Positions 62,487 to 64,000 of a stretch of DNA of 64,000 bases are shown here, in pieces (the first letter of the stretch is position 1; every line of letters begins with the position of its first letter). The notes under the pieces are model-generated. The model was not told the origin of the DNA. It searched no databases and saw nothing but the letters and a program-made list of their open reading frames with translations. Where the stretch lies: assembly GCF_013618625.1 (NCBI RefSeq), contig NZ_JABRWO010000002.1:434001-498000 (forward strand). The letters run 5' to 3'. The DNA is from Bremerella alba. Its GTDB lineage: Bacteria; Planctomycetota; Planctomycetia; Pirellulales; Pirellulaceae. Position numbers and translations under genes: made by a program.

Positions 62487-64000
62487 CTAGGTCGCAACCA
62501 TGCCCCGAGTGATCAAGTCCAGCTCGGGGCTGATCGAGTCGAACTGTTCGAGTAGTATCTTCAGATCATCCTGGGCCGCTTCAAAGTGTCCGTCACGCCC
62601 GTGATCTTCCATGCGTTTGGCGGCTTCAATCCCCTTCTCGGCAGCAAAGTATCCGAACGAACCTTTCATGCTGTGCGCACTTCGTTGTAGTGTCGGCCCA
62701 TCTTCGCTGAAGATCGCATCTTGCATGTTCTTCAGTAGACGTTGACTGTCTTCTTTGAAGACGCCAATCAACGACACTAGCAGATCGTGGTCGCCACCAA
62801 CATTCGCCAGGGTGCCGGTGTAGTTCACAAATTTCAGCTCGACGGGCTTGTCGCTAGGCTCGAGCAATGCTTCGACTTCCACGGCTTCTTCCACTGTTAC
62901 GGAATCAGCGGCGACCGAGCTGGCATGACTCTCGTTTGGCGAATTCAACTCCGCCATCACTCGCTCGATGACTTCGTACAGGATGTTCGCGTTGATCGGC
63001 TTAGTGACATAGTCGTCCATGCCGGCTTCCAAGCATCGTTCCCGGTCCCCTTTCATCGCACGGGCAGTCATGGCAACGATGGGCGTACTTCGTCCCGTTT
63101 CCGTTTGTATCCTGCGAATCTCTGCGGTGGCTTCAAACCCATCCATGATGGGCATTTGCACAACCATCAGAATCAAATCATCAACACCGGAACTCCAGGC
63201 ATCGACGGCCTGCTTGCCGTCTGCCACAACATGAACCTGGTGACCACACTTCTCCAACAGCAGCGAAGCCAATTTCTGGTTTACCAGGTTATCTTCAGCT
63301 AGAAGGATATTTGCGTGGTACGTGACCGGCATACCGTCGGTTGTTGAATGACGTTCTTGACGGCAAGCAAGTTCCTCGTAGCCTAACACCGTAACCAAGG
63401 CGTCGAATAAATCAGATTGCTTAACAGGCTTGGTGACCACGGCATCAATCCGGCACGGCAGCTCCTGAATTGCCTTTTCGCTCATGACACCCTGGGTCAA
63501 TAAAATTGCTTTCGCATCCTGACCTCCCATGTCCGACTGAAGCCGACGTAGGAATTCAATCCCCTCGATGTTGGGCATTGCGTCATCAACGATCACAACA
63601 CGCTGCGATGATTTGCCGTCCCCCGTCGAATTCCACTGAGCGAGAGCCACCCCTCCATCGTGAAACGGGTTAAGAGAAAGACCCCAGTTCCCAAGCATTT
63701 CCGCGACTACGCCTAACGCCGCGTCGTTATCATCAATCAAAGTCACATGGTTTCTGAGGGCCTCTTGGGGGAACGGAGCAAGCCGCGCGTCGGTGGCATC
63801 CCCCTTCTTCATGATGGTTGTAAAGTGAAACGTCGTTCCTTTGCCGACTTCACTTTCAACCCCAATCTGACCTCCCATGAGTTCGACCAAACGCGAACAA
63901 ATGGAAAGCCCCAGCCCGGTACCACCGAACTTTCTAGTGGTAGAACCATCGGCTTGTTCAAATGCCGCAAATATCTTCTGCAGCGCCGACTCCGGAATTC
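62487..64000 (-). CDS. Hybrid sensor histidine kinase, C-terminal part
   Basis: Reading continues off the right edge in frame, so the sensor, dimerisation region and most of the kinase lie outside. Visible from the edge: [20 protein letters not shown], then [20 protein letters not shown], the end of an HATPase_c domain. Then receiver 1 (about 63370-63750; Asp in VVIVDDAMP, Lys in VVTKPVK), receiver 2 (about 62940-63315; opening [14 protein letters not shown]) and an HPt domain with HSMKGSFGY. In receiver 2 the phosphoacceptor, usually the Asp of [13 protein letters not shown], is Val (LILMVVQMP; codon 63162-63164). Signal transfer through that domain would be blocked. The target response regulator is unknown. 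Confidence 0.9.
   Translation of the reverse strand, partial: IPESALQKIFAAFEQADGSTTRKFGGTGLGLSICSRLVELMGGQIGVESEVGKGTTFHFTTIMKKGDATDARLAPFPQEALRNHVTLIDDNDAALGVVAEMLGNWGLSLNPFHDGGVALAQWNSTGDGKSSQRVVIVDDAMPNIEGIEFLRRLQSDMGGQDAKAILLTQGVMSEKAIQELPCRIDAVVTKPVKQSDLFDALVTVLGYEELACRQERHSTTDGMPVTYHANILLAEDNLVNQKLASLLLEKCGHQVHVVADGKQAVDAWSSGVDDLILMVVQMPIMDGFEATAEIRRIQTETGRSTPIVAMTARAMKGDRERCLEAGMDDYVTKPINANILYEVIERVMAELNSPNESHASSVAADSVTVEEAVEVEALLEPSDKPVELKFVNYTGTLANVGGDHDLLVSLIGVFKEDSQRLLKNMQDAIFSEDGPTLQRSAHSMKGSFGYFAAEKGIEAAKRMEDHGRDGHFEAAQDDLKILLEQFDSISPELDLITRGMVAT

Overview
The window looks like chromosomal DNA of a planctomycete, most likely family Pirellulaceae (Blastopirellula/Bremerella-like). 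This is inferred from protein content, not from a marker gene. The clues are a DUF1570 metallopeptidase-like protein, several long secreted proteins of planctomycete type, a one-piece sucrose-synthesis operon, a barrel-less secretin-domain protein with a glycine-rich tail, frequent GTG/TTG starts and moderately high GC. No rRNA, tRNA, CRISPR array, phage or transposase gene was recognised. Both window edges cut genes: a PpiD/SurA-like protein on the left and a hybrid histidine kinase on the right.

1-10 kb: tail of a PpiD-like protein, a bidirectional terminator, glycogen branching enzyme, an RNase HI-fold protein lacking the catalytic acids, an acyl carrier protein, a DJ-1/PfpI protein, a 1-kb repeat-rich spacer, a coiled-coil ORF running antisense into a divergent AnmK-like kinase gene, a class I glutamine amidotransferase lacking its nucleophile cysteine, and an OleA/FabH-like thiolase. 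10-22 kb: a 150-bp inverted-repeat element, a YdeI-CDGSH protein, an HExxH protein, two methyltransferases, DoxX, a copper-type P-ATPase, and an operon of SGNH hydrolase, carbamoyltransferase, SxtJ-like and DUF5989 proteins.

22-32 kb holds the most unusual region. Five genes encode a predicted peptide/amide-ligase system: a circularly permuted ATP-grasp and an alpha-E protein on the plus strand, converging on a transglutaminase-DUF2126 protein, an ATP-grasp/alpha-E fusion and a second transglutaminase-like protein on the minus strand. The convergence point carries a second copy of the inverted-repeat element, which contains a duplicated 3' end of the alpha-E gene. 32-38 kb is a sucrose module: amylosucrase, a glycosyltransferase-HAD sucrose-phosphate synthase, a PfkB sugar kinase and, divergently, a sucrose-phosphate phosphatase.

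38-47 kb: Lnb-like (DUF4105) and small secreted proteins, DUF309, an SDR, a release-factor-like protein, a large secreted protein, NAD+ synthetase and a Zincin_1 metallopeptidase. 47-52 kb: a membrane protein, a large membrane-anchored protein and an ABC-2 transporter in one tight unit. 52-64 kb: a prepilin-like protein, a GT39 family glycosyltransferase, PAP2 phosphatase, FKBP isomerase, DUF1570, a secretin-N-domain protein and a hybrid kinase whose second receiver domain has lost its phosphoacceptor aspartate.

Several proteins keep a fold but have lost the residues needed for catalysis or phosphotransfer, and all the clear dispersed repeats sit between convergent gene ends.
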